Source of the DNA: an uncultured Cellulophaga sp.
GTDB lineage: Bacteria > Bacteroidota > Bacteroidia > Flavobacteriales > Flavobacteriaceae
NCBI GenBank assembly: GCA_947492955.1
Contig: CANLOV010000004.1
Location: 248,001-312,000, forward strand
Direction of reading: 5' to 3'
DNA: 64,000 nucleotides
The position numbers and the translations under genes were made by a program. The stretch's first letter is position 1. Each line of letters begins with the position of its first letter. The notes below the pieces were generated by a model. That model made no database searches and was not told the DNA's origin. It saw only the letters and a program-made list of their open reading frames with translations. This document shows, one piece after another, positions 35,089 to 43,264 of the stretch.

Positions 35089-36249
35089 ATGAAATTCATT
35101 TTATTTTTTTTAATTACAACATTTTCACACTCTCAACTTAAAACTGTTGAGCAATGGAAATCTGATTTTGATAGTAATACTTCAGAAGACACTAGAAACT
35201 TACTGCTTTCAAATTCTAACGATGATGATGATAACTATTATCTAGATTTTAGTGTATACACGAATATGTATGAAGCTACAGGAGATGAATCCTATTTAGA
35301 TTTTGCTGTACAATTATTTGAAAATAAAGTGGCGCAATCTTCTTTAATGTCAGATGGGTATTACGGATGGTTACGAGATGAAGATAATAGTCACGGAGGA
35401 ATCACTAGCGGAGGACATGGAATAGATAATACAGAAATATCACTATCTCAAACAAGGGGATTTGGAAGAACTGCTGCTCGTATGTTTTGGATTTTGAATA
35501 AAGCTAAAGATTATTTGATCAAGGGTGCTAATCAAAACCGATATGATATTAATTACGCATGGTTTAAAAGAAATATATGCGAAAAATGGAGATTACGAGG
35601 TCTAGGAAATATCTATAGAATACGCACGCATATGATGGCTCATTGGGCGTATATAGGTTATTTTATGAATGAGATTGAACCTAATTCTATTTATAGAAAA
35701 TGGTATGATGACTTTAATAAAGATATATCTGATGGTGCTTATTCTGGAAATATGAGGAATCAACTTGTTGAAATTCATTTAGTTGGGGGTGAAGGTTATA
35801 AATGGTCAGGAGAATGGGGTAATACAACTAATACGAATGATGTTAATCATGCAAATGCAGAAGTAGAATTGATGGTTATTGGTGCTGAATATGGTGATTA
35901 CTGGACTTATTCTGATATTGAAAAAATAACAAGAACTTTTAAGCAAGTAATATTTGTAAACGAAATAAAAGGAACAGAATATATAGATGGTACAGTTGAT
36001 ACTGACAATGATCCTAGGCAAGTCTGGGCACAAGGTTGGCTTAAACTTGGTAGGTTCGATATGGGTTTACAGTTACGGCTTCAGGATAGAAATGAAAATA
36101 CAGATGTTTCTTTTTTTTATTACAAGAGAGGAATCTCAGAAATGGCATATAATAAAGCCTATTTAGACAAAAAAATATATCCCTTAGAAAATAGAACCAC
36201 AAATAAAAACCTTTTTTTAGGGAATTTTAATAAAAAATATTCGGAATAA
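35089..36249 (+). CDS. Secreted protein of unknown function, probable alpha/alpha-toroid
   Basis: 386 residues with a signal peptide (MKFILFFLITTFSHS) and mature start QLKTVEQWKSDF. The sequence is dominated by helix pairs with aromatic ends (YTNMYEATGDESYLDFAVQL, FGRTAARMFWILNKAKDYL, RTHMMAHWAYIGYFMNEI, VNHANAEVELMVIGAEYGDYW, QVWAQGWLKLGRFDMGLQLRL). The phrase YEATGDESYLDFAVQ is typical of six-hairpin (alpha/alpha) glycoside hydrolases and polysaccharide lyases, so a glycan-active role is possible, but I see no defined family or catalytic pair. No T9SS tail. It borders the decayed LamG/repeat region. Confidence 0.65.
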   Translation: MKFILFFLITTFSHSQLKTVEQWKSDFDSNTSEDTRNLLLSNSNDDDDNYYLDFSVYTNMYEATGDESYLDFAVQLFENKVAQSSLMSDGYYGWLRDEDNSHGGITSGGHGIDNTEISLSQTRGFGRTAARMFWILNKAKDYLIKGANQNRYDINYAWFKRNICEKWRLRGLGNIYRIRTHMMAHWAYIGYFMNEIEPNSIYRKWYDDFNKDISDGAYSGNMRNQLVEIHLVGGEGYKWSGEWGNTTNTNDVNHANAEVELMVIGAEYGDYWTYSDIEKITRTFKQVIFVNEIKGTEYIDGTVDTDNDPRQVWAQGWLKLGRFDMGLQLRLQDRNENTDVSFFYYKRGISEMAYNKAYLDKKIYPLENRTTNKNLFLGNFNKKYSE

Positions 36250-36394
36250 TTAATGTAAAGAATGTAGTTTGCTTTTACTATTGGTACTTTCATCATTATG
36301 ATATATATAGTTGAAAGCGCGTAATATTTTTGAGAGTTAAGGATACTTATAGTGAGTAGTAGTAATTTTTTTGCTAGTTCATAACAATATCATC
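36250..36394. other. Spacer before repeat R1
   Basis: 145 AT-rich bases; no gene or clear terminator seen. Confidence 0.4.
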
Positions 36395-36919
36395 AGTTAC
36401 CATGTTTTCTAAAATATAGCGATTGAGTAGTGATTGTTTCCAAAGTTTTGTGCAGCCTTGATTTTTTGTTTCTTTTTTTATCAAGAAAAAAAGATAATAA
36501 TAAACGGTTAATAGTCACGATTTCAAATTTCAGGTTCTAAACGTTGTTTAAACAGTTCAAATCAAAAAAGGTAGAATTATAGCATAATTAGAGCAAGTGT
36601 ATAGAAATTTCTTTCACTTAAATTTTATACTCTTGCGGAAACCTTTACGAGAATGTCGTAGAAAAAAATATTGTAGGATTATTATCGAATACGCGATTTT
36701 TAAATAACTCTAAAAGGTTTAGCTTTTTTTGGTGTGGTCAAGCGTTGGCAAATTGAGTTTAGAAATAAATACCATAAAGCATTTAATTTTTTAAAAACAA
36801 TAAAGCGGTTGGGCGCAGCAATTTTACATAGCGTCTAATTATAGTACAAACAGCAGAATGTTTCTTATTTAGTAATAAACCCAAAAGCCAAATGTTTAAT
36901 GACCCCAGTACTAAAGTTT
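36395..36919. repeat. Decayed repeat copy R1
   Basis: About 525 bases that align in order with R2 (37397-37976). Shared blocks include ATGTTTTCTAAAATATAGCG, GCAGCCTTGATTTTTTG, GAGCAAGTGTATAGAAATTT, TTTTATACTCTTGCGGAAAC, AAGCGTTGGCAAATTG, AGCCAAAT and GTACTAAAGTTT. R1 ends about 15 bases from the point where the LamG reading frame is cut. In one frame R1 reads KRWQIEF then FLKTIKRLG, which recalls the end of IS4-type transposases, but stops follow and the likeness is weak. Confidence 0.6.
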
Positions 36920-36934
36920 ATTGTGCGTTCAAGA

Positions 36935-37165
36935 CTATCTGGGAAAACTATATCCACCTCCTTGTTTGGTTGAAATAAGATAGTCGTTAGAACCTAATGA
37001 AGATGGATTAATCCAAGCTGCTAAGGTAATTTGATTCGGGTAAAGATTCGGTTGATTATCTACCTTTACATAATCATTGGAACCATCGAAGTTAAGTGAA
37101 TAACTCTGAGTGAAAGAAAGATTAATACCTAAAATTATTAATAGGAGGGGTAAATATAATTTCAT
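36935..37165 (-). pseudogene. Truncated LamG-domain exported protein
   Basis: Only the first 76 residues remain. A signal peptide (MKLYLPLLLIILGINLSFTQ) is followed by the start of a LamG/concanavalin-like domain (SLNFDGSNDYVKVDN, QITLAAWINPSSLGSNDYLIS, TKQGGGYSF). A LamG domain alone needs about 150 residues and these proteins usually reach many hundreds. The frame ends in PR and a stop where unrelated sequence begins, next to repeat R1. This is a broken 5' end of a large secreted protein gene, possibly a T9SS substrate. Confidence 0.8.
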
Positions 37166-37396
37166 AATTAGTTCTTTGAAAATTTTTTCGAAGATAAATA
37201 ATTAATTCTTGAATTTTTATTTCAACTTGGGGAATTAAGAAATATCAAGTAAATCACCCAGATGAAGCGGTGGCAAAACGGCCTCAGAAAACTTTGGCTA
37301 AAACAATAGGTGAATGAGCGTACATATTTTAGAGGGCTAGTAATACATATTCTTAATAACAACAAGGTTTAAGGTTAGTTTAAAATAATCTTAATG
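37166..37396. other. Spacer between truncated LamG gene and repeat R2
   Basis: 231 bases. On the plus strand 37225-37317 can be read as a short fragment ending NHPDEAVAKRPQKTLAK and a stop, which has protein-like composition but no start; a further relic is possible. No intact gene. Confidence 0.3.
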
Positions 37397-37976
37397 AGTT
37401 ACAATGTTTTCTAAAATATAGCGATTGAGCCGTATAGTTTTATGCAGCCTTGATTTTTTTGTTTCTTTTTTCATCAAGGAAAAAAGATAAACATTATGAG
37501 TTGTTAATAATCGTAATTTTCAAATTCAGTTCTAAAGTTTTAAAAACTCTCAAATCAAAAATGTTTAATCGGAGTTCTACATTGAGCAAGTGTATAGAAA
37601 TTTTTGTGCAGATGATGTGGCTGGAAAATTTTATACTCTTGCGGAAACCTAACGAGAATGCTGTAGAAAAAAATCTTGCAGGATTATTATTAAATACGAG
37701 AATTATGAAGGCTACCTAAAAGTTAGCTTTTTTATGCGGCTGGAAAGCGTTGGCAAATTGTGTTTAAAAAAATTACTGCGTAGCATAATTATTTTTAAAA
37801 AACAATCGAGCATTTGCGAGCGGCAATTTTACATAACGGCTAATTATAGATACAAATGTGTGTTCGAATGTTTCTTGAGAATCGCGTATTTAAAAAATGT
37901 TGAAGGATTGTACAGAATATTCAATTTAAACGAAAAGCCAAATATGAATGTTTAATGACCCAAGTACTAAAGTTTC
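37397..37976. repeat. Decayed repeat copy R2
   Basis: About 580 bases matching R1 in the same orientation, roughly 1 kb apart. Both contain CTTGAT ... ATCAAG around a T-rich loop near the left end. Small open frames inside (37450-37719, 37734-37955) show no conservation of frame with R1 and are not called. Whether this is an insertion-sequence relic or another mobile repeat cannot be told from two copies. Confidence 0.6.
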
Positions 37977-38000
37977 TTTAGAAGACTGAATATTGTGGGA

Positions 38001-38096
38001 TATTTTACATAATATAGAATTATAGCTTACAAACTATATTTCAAGGCTAAAACTGAATATGATATATTTGTACTATAATTTATATTATGTAAAATA
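38001..38096. repeat. 96-bp element with near-perfect 24-bp terminal inverted repeats
   Basis: Left arm 38001-38025 (TATTTTACATAATATAG plus AATTATAG) and right arm 38073-38096 are exact complements except for one extra G. The interior is 47 bases. GA flanks both ends. This looks like a MITE or a very large hairpin. It lies 94 bases before the kinase gene and its interior carries a TATATTTG box (38063-38070). Confidence 0.65.
38063..38070 (+). promoter_or_regulatory. Candidate -7 box for the LytS/LytTR operon, inside the inverted-repeat element
   Basis: TATATTTG; no TTG at the -33 position. Would give a leader of about 110 bases. Confidence 0.35.
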
Positions 38097-38189
38097 GAAT
38101 TCAATGTAATTTGTGTTCACATTCCTTTATTATTAATTCCAAATATACTTTATTAAAAATATTTTATTACTTTCAGTTTTTATAAAAGA

Positions 38190-39245
38190 ATGTTTTCAAT
38201 ACAGAAAAAGAATAAAAAAGAATATGTTGTTTTAGTATTAGCTTGGCTATTTTGGGCTTTAGCTGAAGCTGTATCATGGAAATATTATGATCATAAAACA
38301 CCATACCCCAAAGTTGTTTTTGTAATTTTTATACAATTTATTGTAGCCATATTTTTTAATCTTGTTTTAATTAAAGCCTTTGTCATAGTTCAAAAAAAGA
38401 AATTTAATAATCAAAACACAACATATACTTTATATACATTTTTAGTCATAGTTTTCTCAATTATAATAGTTCTTTGTAATTCATCTTTTTTTGCCTTTTA
38501 TATAAATGTTAATACTCCTATATTAAATATTCATAATCTATTAATTAATGTACTTCAAAAAAATATTTATTTAACAGGGTTTACTACATTATTTTTTATG
38601 ATTAGAAACTTAAAAGAACTTCAATATCAAAAAAATGAAGCTATGGCAGCACAAAAATTAGCTGCAGAATCGCAACTTCAATTATTACAACAACAAATAA
38701 ACCCACACTTTTTATTTAATACTTTAAACTCATTAAGAAGCTTAATAAATTCAGATACCCAAAAGGCTAGAAAAATGGTAAATTATATTTCTGAATTTTT
38801 AAGAGAATCTCTTCTAACAAACAATTTAACAACTAAGTTTATTTCTGAAGAGATTAAAGTATTAGATAATTATTTAAATATTCAGAAAATTAGATGGGGA
38901 AACGAATTAATGGTAAAAAAAGAAATTAGTAAAGATCTTTTAGAGTTAAAAATTCCTAGTCTTATTCTTCAATCACTTGCCGAAAATGCTATTAAGCATG
39001 GAATGATATCTAATGAAATACTTACTATTAAAGTTCGTATTAAAAAGGAATGTAATACATTATTTATATCTATTATTAACAATGGTAAATTGGCACAACT
39101 AAATAAAAAAGAAAAAGGAGGAAATTACAATATAATTAAGCGTCTTGATTTATTGTATGGAAAAGATGCAAGTTTTGAGGTTAAAGAGTTAGACAATAAT
39201 GTTTACTCTAATATTATCATAAAAAACATAGCTATTGAAAACTAG
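38190..39245 (+). CDS. LytS-type sensor histidine kinase
   Basis: 351 residues. Four membrane helices lie in the first 145 residues (YVVLVLAWLFWALAEAV, VVFVIFIQFIVAIFFNLVLI, LYTFLVIVFSIIIVL, ILNVL-type helix). The His-kinase box LQLLQQQINPHFLFNTLNSL follows at about 168, with the phospho-accepting His in NPHFLFN. The ATPase N-box is in LAENAIKHGM, and GGNYNIIKRLDLLYG is in the G-box position. There is no separate periplasmic sensor domain, so it probably senses within the membrane or through a partner. Its last codons overlap the regulator gene by 11 bases. Confidence 0.92.
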   Translation: MFSIQKKNKKEYVVLVLAWLFWALAEAVSWKYYDHKTPYPKVVFVIFIQFIVAIFFNLVLIKAFVIVQKKKFNNQNTTYTLYTFLVIVFSIIIVLCNSSFFAFYINVNTPILNIHNLLINVLQKNIYLTGFTTLFFMIRNLKELQYQKNEAMAAQKLAAESQLQLLQQQINPHFLFNTLNSLRSLINSDTQKARKMVNYISEFLRESLLTNNLTTKFISEEIKVLDNYLNIQKIRWGNELMVKKEISKDLLELKIPSLILQSLAENAIKHGMISNEILTIKVRIKKECNTLFISIINNGKLAQLNKKEKGGNYNIIKRLDLLYGKDASFEVKELDNNVYSNIIIKNIAIEN

Positions 39246-39957
39246 AATCTGTATTGTTGATGATGAGCAGTTGGCTATAGATGAATTAAATATACTATTA
39301 TCTGATTTCAAGGATATTGAGGTTTGTGGAACAGCAAAGTCTAGCAAAAAAGCAACTGAAATCATTAATGAAACAAAACCAGACATCGTTTTTCTTGATA
39401 TTCAACTTAAAGAAATTAATGCTTTTTCTATTTTGGAGTTTATAAAGGTTAAAACTCATATTATTTTTGTTACAGCTTATGATGAATATGCTGCTAGAGC
39501 TTTTGAAATAAATGCTTTAGATTATTTATTAAAGCCTGTACTACAACCTAGATTAAAAGAAGCTATTAATAGATTTTATTCTAATTCTGTACGTTTAAAA
39601 ACACAAGAGTTAACATATAAGTATTCCGATAGAATAATATTAACAGAAAAAAATGAATACAAACTAATTTCAATTAATGAAATTGTATCTATTGTTTCAG
39701 ATGGTGATTATACCTGTTTATATTTAAAAAATAACACTAAAAAATTAATATTAAAATCAATGTCTACTTGGGAAAAACTACTTCCTAATCAATACTTCGA
39801 ACGAATACATAGAAGCACCATAATTAATCTAGAATTTATTGAAAAAATAGAAAAAAGTTTTAATAATACCTGTAAGGTGTATTTAAAAAGTATAAATCAA
39901 AGTTTTCAAATGAGTCAAAGGTATACCTCAAAATTCTTAAGTAAATACAAAGCTTAA
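39235..39957 (+). CDS. LytTR response regulator
   Basis: 240 residues. The start is TTG (39235), inside the end of the kinase gene, which gives a complete receiver: IVDDEQ, phospho-acceptor in DIVFLDIQL, VTAYDEYAARAF and YLLKPV. The C-terminal LytTR domain has RIILTEKNEYKLISINEIVSI, LKSMSTWEKLLPNQYFERIHRSTIIN and the final FQMSQRYTSKFLSKY. All activation residues are kept, in contrast to the LytTR protein at 13142. It is the partner of the overlapping kinase. A tandem 20-bp repeat just downstream of it may be a binding site for the following genes. Confidence 0.92.
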   Translation: MKTRICIVDDEQLAIDELNILLSDFKDIEVCGTAKSSKKATEIINETKPDIVFLDIQLKEINAFSILEFIKVKTHIIFVTAYDEYAARAFEINALDYLLKPVLQPRLKEAINRFYSNSVRLKTQELTYKYSDRIILTEKNEYKLISINEIVSIVSDGDYTCLYLKNNTKKLILKSMSTWEKLLPNQYFERIHRSTIINLEFIEKIEKSFNNTCKVYLKSINQSFQMSQRYTSKFLSKYKA

Positions 39958-39968
39958 ATTACTTATCT

Positions 39969-40008
39969 ATTATTATTATCACTTACCGATTATTATTATC
40001 GCTCACCT
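39969..40008. repeat. Tandem 20-bp direct repeat upstream of the lectin lipoprotein gene
   Basis: Unit 1 (39969-39988) and unit 2 (39989-40008) share ATTATTATTATC followed by [AG]CT[TC]ACC. The pair lies 74 bases before the ATG and 11 bases after the regulator stop. Period 20, about two helical turns. Operator role is inferred. Confidence 0.55.
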
Positions 40009-40082
40009 ATAACTCTATTTAAATACTAAATTATCAATTCTAAATTGTAATGAATTAATTCTAATTAAATCATTAAACAATT

Positions 40083-40961
40083 ATGAAAGAACTAAAAAAA
40101 TATCATGTTTTAAATTCAGAAATCAATTTATTATTAATTTTATTATTTATACTTTTTAATGCTTGTAAAAGTGATGACGTAAATTTAATTTTAAGTGATA
40201 AAAAAATAATATCAGAATTTAAAATTTTCAATATATCTGCAGAGATTAATTCTTTAAACAATACAATTAACCTTAGTTTACCAGAGAATACAGATATAAC
40301 TAAGCTCTCCCCTACTATAACCATATCAGAGAAAGCTACATTAGAACCAGCTTCGAATACTGAGCAAGATTTTACTAATTCAATTACCTATACTGTAACT
40401 GCAGAAGATAATAGCTCACAAAAATATGTTGTAACAGTTGAAGTAGAAAAAAACGAGAATGTGCATGATTTTATGTATGATAATAAAAAATATGAAATTA
40501 TAAAAGAAAAAAAGACTTGGGAGGAAGCTGCTCAATATGCTTCAAAAAGAGGTGGATATTTAGCTGAGATTAATACATCAGAAGAAAATATAGCACTTTT
40601 TGATGAAGCAAAAAATAATGCTAATATAACTTTAAGTTCAACTGCTGCAGCTGATGGTGGCGGAGCTTCTTATATATGGTTAGGAGGTAATGATTTAAAA
40701 GAAGAAGGTACTTGGGTTTGGAATGGTAATAATAATTCTGAATCTACTCAATTTTGGCAAGGGAAAGCAGACGGAAATGCTGTTAATGCTTTGTATAATA
40801 ATTGGGGTAATGAGCCAGACGATTATCAAAATGCTCAAGATGCATTAGCTCTGGCTTTAACACAATGGCCGGTTAGCTCAGGAACTTTAGGCAAAGCTGC
40901 AGAATGGAATGATGTAAGTGAAAAAAACAATCTTTATTTCGTAATTGAATATGATAATTAA
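40083..40961 (+). CDS. C-type lectin domain lipoprotein
   Basis: 292 residues. Lipoprotein signal with the lipidated Cys in LFNAC (Cys28). Residues 38-125 form a cadherin-like or DUF5018-type Ig domain (SLPENTDITKLSPTITISE, ITYTVTAEDNSSQKYVVTVE). Residues 130-290 are a C-type lectin fold: YEIIKEKKTWEEAAQYASKRGGYLAEI (family loop W..A...C..GG.LA.I without cysteines), YIWLGGNDLKEEGTWVW, FWQGKAD, NNWGNEPDDYQNAQDALAL and AAEWNDV. The EPDD and WND motifs are the usual calcium/sugar-binding positions. It probably binds a surface glycan. It follows the two-component pair and precedes the 40975 gene. Confidence 0.87.
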   Translation: MKELKKYHVLNSEINLLLILLFILFNACKSDDVNLILSDKKIISEFKIFNISAEINSLNNTINLSLPENTDITKLSPTITISEKATLEPASNTEQDFTNSITYTVTAEDNSSQKYVVTVEVEKNENVHDFMYDNKKYEIIKEKKTWEEAAQYASKRGGYLAEINTSEENIALFDEAKNNANITLSSTAAADGGGASYIWLGGNDLKEEGTWVWNGNNNSESTQFWQGKADGNAVNALYNNWGNEPDDYQNAQDALALALTQWPVSSGTLGKAAEWNDVSEKNNLYFVIEYDN

Positions 40962-40974
40962 TTTTTATATAGTT

Positions 40975-42288
40975 ATGAAAAAAATACAAACAAAATGCCC
41001 TAAGAATATACACATAATACTTTTGTTTACTATTGCTATTAGTTTACATCAAATTGCTTTAGCAAATGATTACTTATCAAACATAACCATTAATTCTATA
41101 GATTATATCGAATACAAAGGAAAAGTAATTGATTTTAATACTAAAAAACCATTAGCATTAGCTACGCTAGTCATTGAAAAAACAAACATAAGTACGATAA
41201 CAAATTCTGAAGGAGATTTTATTTTAAAAGTTCCAAAAGAAAGTATTAACAAAACAATTGTTGTTTCTTTTTTAGGATACGAATCAAAAGTTATCCCTAT
41301 AAATAATTTAAAGGAAAAAAATAATATAATAGTTTTAATCAGTTCAATTATTAAACTAGAAGAAGTTAATATTAAAGTTTTACGAGATGCTAAAAGTTTA
41401 GTAAAAGAGATCTTTGATAAAAGAGAAGAAAATTATTTAAACACACCCACAATAATGACAGCTTTCTATAGAGAAACTATTAAAAAGAAACATAAAAATG
41501 TCTCTCTTTCTGAAGCAATAGTTAAAATTTATAAAAGTTCTTATACATCTATTAGAGATGATGATGTAGAATTATTTAAATCTAGAAAAAGTACCAATTA
41601 TAAAAAATTAGATACAATAGCTCTAAAGTTACAAGGAGGCCCATTCAATACACTTTTAATGGATATTATGAAATATCCTGAGTATATTTTTTCTGAAGAT
41701 AAAATAGAAGATTATATTTATACTTATGATTATTCTACAACAATTAATAATAGAATTGTTTCTATAATTTCATTTAAACAAAAAGAAAACAAAAAAGAAG
41801 CCTTATATAAAGGACATCTTTTTATCGATGCAAAAAATAAGGTTTTAATTAGTGCCAATTATGCTTTAGATGTAACAGATAAAGAACATGCCTCTAAAAT
41901 ATTTATTAAGAAAAAACCAACTAAAGCAAGTGTATGGCCAAAGAAAATAAATTATAGAGTAGATTACATAGAAAAAGACGGTAAATGGTATCATAGTTAT
42001 AGTAATGCTTTCTTAGAGTTTAAAGTCAATTGGACTAATAAATTATTTAATTCAACATATTCTATGGTGGCAGAAATGGCTGTTACAGATTGGAAAAATA
42101 ATTTAAATGAAGTTAAACTTAAACCTAAAGATAAATTAAAGAAAGCTATTATTTTAACGGATAAAATTGCGGGTTTTAATGATACAGAGTTTTGGGGGAA
42201 GTATAACATAATTGAACCAGAAAAATCAATTGAGTCTGCCATAAAAAAGATAAAAAAGCAATTAGAAAAATCAAAAGCTAAGAATTAA
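40975..42288 (+). CDS. Exported protein with carboxypeptidase-regulatory-like domain (DUF5686-like)
   Basis: I place the start at ATG 40975, 13 bases after the lipoprotein stop; an upstream ATG at 40945 lies inside that gene and would precede the signal peptide. The 437-residue protein has a signal (about 1-30). A CarboxypepD_reg-like beta-sandwich covers about 45-130 (YIEYKGKVIDFNTKKPLALAT, ISTITNSEGDFILKVP, VVSFLGYESKVI). A long domain follows (LVKEIFDKREENYLNTPTIMTAFYRETIKK, ALKLQGGPFNTLLMDIM). This matches the N-terminal parts of DUF5686/outer-membrane assembly-like proteins, but there is no C-terminal barrel. It is in one direction with the lectin gene. Confidence 0.8.
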   Translation: MKKIQTKCPKNIHIILLFTIAISLHQIALANDYLSNITINSIDYIEYKGKVIDFNTKKPLALATLVIEKTNISTITNSEGDFILKVPKESINKTIVVSFLGYESKVIPINNLKEKNNIIVLISSIIKLEEVNIKVLRDAKSLVKEIFDKREENYLNTPTIMTAFYRETIKKKHKNVSLSEAIVKIYKSSYTSIRDDDVELFKSRKSTNYKKLDTIALKLQGGPFNTLLMDIMKYPEYIFSEDKIEDYIYTYDYSTTINNRIVSIISFKQKENKKEALYKGHLFIDAKNKVLISANYALDVTDKEHASKIFIKKKPTKASVWPKKINYRVDYIEKDGKWYHSYSNAFLEFKVNWTNKLFNSTYSMVAEMAVTDWKNNLNEVKLKPKDKLKKAIILTDKIAGFNDTEFWGKYNIIEPEKSIESAIKKIKKQLEKSKAKN

Positions 42289-42289
42289 A

Positions 42290-42323
42290 AAAAAGCTCTG
42301 TTATTATTTTAACAGAGCTTTTT
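42290..42323. terminator. Terminator at the end of the two-component/lectin cluster
   Basis: AAAAAGCTCTGTTA / TAACAGAGCTTTTT with a six-base loop; serves both strands. Confidence 0.9.
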
Positions 42324-42348
42324 ATATCAATTTTAAATAATAATAAAA

Positions 42349-43119
42349 TTAATGTCCTTTAGAAAGTTTCTTTTGGTATTTAGATTGTATAACATCTACA
42401 ATAACTAAAACTACAATCACAAAATAAAATGTAGTTTTACTCATTGGCGTTACTTCATTACCAAATAATTTTAAATGAGCTAAATGTCCACCTTCAGATA
42501 ATAGCATTATACCCACAATAAATAATATAAATAAGCCTAATACTTCATACATTCTATTTTTCTTTAAAAACTCGGAAACACGCCCAGATAACCATATCAT
42601 TAAAACTCCGCCTATTACTATTGCAGCTGTCATAACCCAAAAAACATTAGTTAATGCCATAGCACTTAAGATAGAATCAAAAGAAAAAACAAGATTCATA
42701 ATAACAATAGATGTAATAATCATATTAATAGATTTAGGCTTTTTGTGTTCATTACTATGCTCATCTTCTAATTTTAACATATGCCAAATTTCTTTTACGG
42801 CCGTATACATTATAAAGGCACCACCTAGTAATACAATAAGACTATGTAAATTAAAATGACCTTCTAAAATATCTTTAAAATCAAAACCAAATAACGGATC
42901 CTGAAAATAAGCTATTACTCTAATAAGTACAAAGAGTAGTATAATACGTAATACAATGGCCATACCTATACCTAAAGTTCTAACTTTAGATTGTTGGTCT
43001 TCTGGTGCTCTTTTAGATTCTAAGGAAATATATAATAGATTATCTAAACCTAATACTGCTTGTAAAAGCGTTAACATTCCTAGCGTTATAAAGTTATCCA
43101 AAGTAAAAATTCCGTCCAT
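42349..43119 (-). CDS. TerC-family membrane protein
   Basis: 256 residues with seven or more membrane helices. FITLGMLTLLQAVLGLDNLLYISLESKRAP contains the conserved GLDN metal-binding site, repeated later as MNLVFSFDSILSAMALTN (SFDS), the two half-sites of the TerC/Alx family. These proteins export Mn2+ or support membrane-protein metallation; the substrate here is not determined. Between the halves is a His/Glu-rich cytoplasmic loop (LEDEHSNEHKKPKS). A perfect -7 box lies 32 bases upstream of the ATG on the minus strand. Confidence 0.9.
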   Translation of the reverse strand: MDGIFTLDNFITLGMLTLLQAVLGLDNLLYISLESKRAPEDQQSKVRTLGIGMAIVLRIILLFVLIRVIAYFQDPLFGFDFKDILEGHFNLHSLIVLLGGAFIMYTAVKEIWHMLKLEDEHSNEHKKPKSINMIITSIVIMNLVFSFDSILSAMALTNVFWVMTAAIVIGGVLMIWLSGRVSEFLKKNRMYEVLGLFILFIVGIMLLSEGGHLAHLKLFGNEVTPMSKTTFYFVIVVLVIVDVIQSKYQKKLSKGH

Positions 43120-43150
43120 AGTAATAATCTAAATGATTTTTATTTATGCT

Positions 43151-43158
43151 CAAATATA
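43151..43158 (-). promoter_or_regulatory. Candidate -7 box for the TerC gene
   Basis: TATATTTG on the minus strand, about 30 bases before the ATG; no TTG at -33. Confidence 0.4.
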
Positions 43159-43233
43159 GATTAATTTGGCTAAAAAGTAAACTAACTAATTTGCCGAAAT
43201 TATTAGTTTTAGAATTACTTCTCTCTATTTTTA

Positions 43234-43241
43234 TATATTTG
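43234..43241 (+). promoter_or_regulatory. Candidate -7 box for the FKBP gene
   Basis: TATATTTG, 24 bases before the TTG start; the -33 region is T-rich without TTG. Confidence 0.4.
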
Positions 43242-43264
43242 CCAGAACTCAAAAATTAATTGCT

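Noticed and set aside
36735-36815. KRWQIEF-like stretch in R1 as evidence for an IS4 transposase
   Set aside because: Only a few residues match, stops follow at once, and R2 has the frame broken; not enough to name an element.
37450-37955. Two small plus-strand frames inside repeat R2
   Set aside because: Their frames are not kept in R1 and they lack start context; treated as by-products of the repeat.
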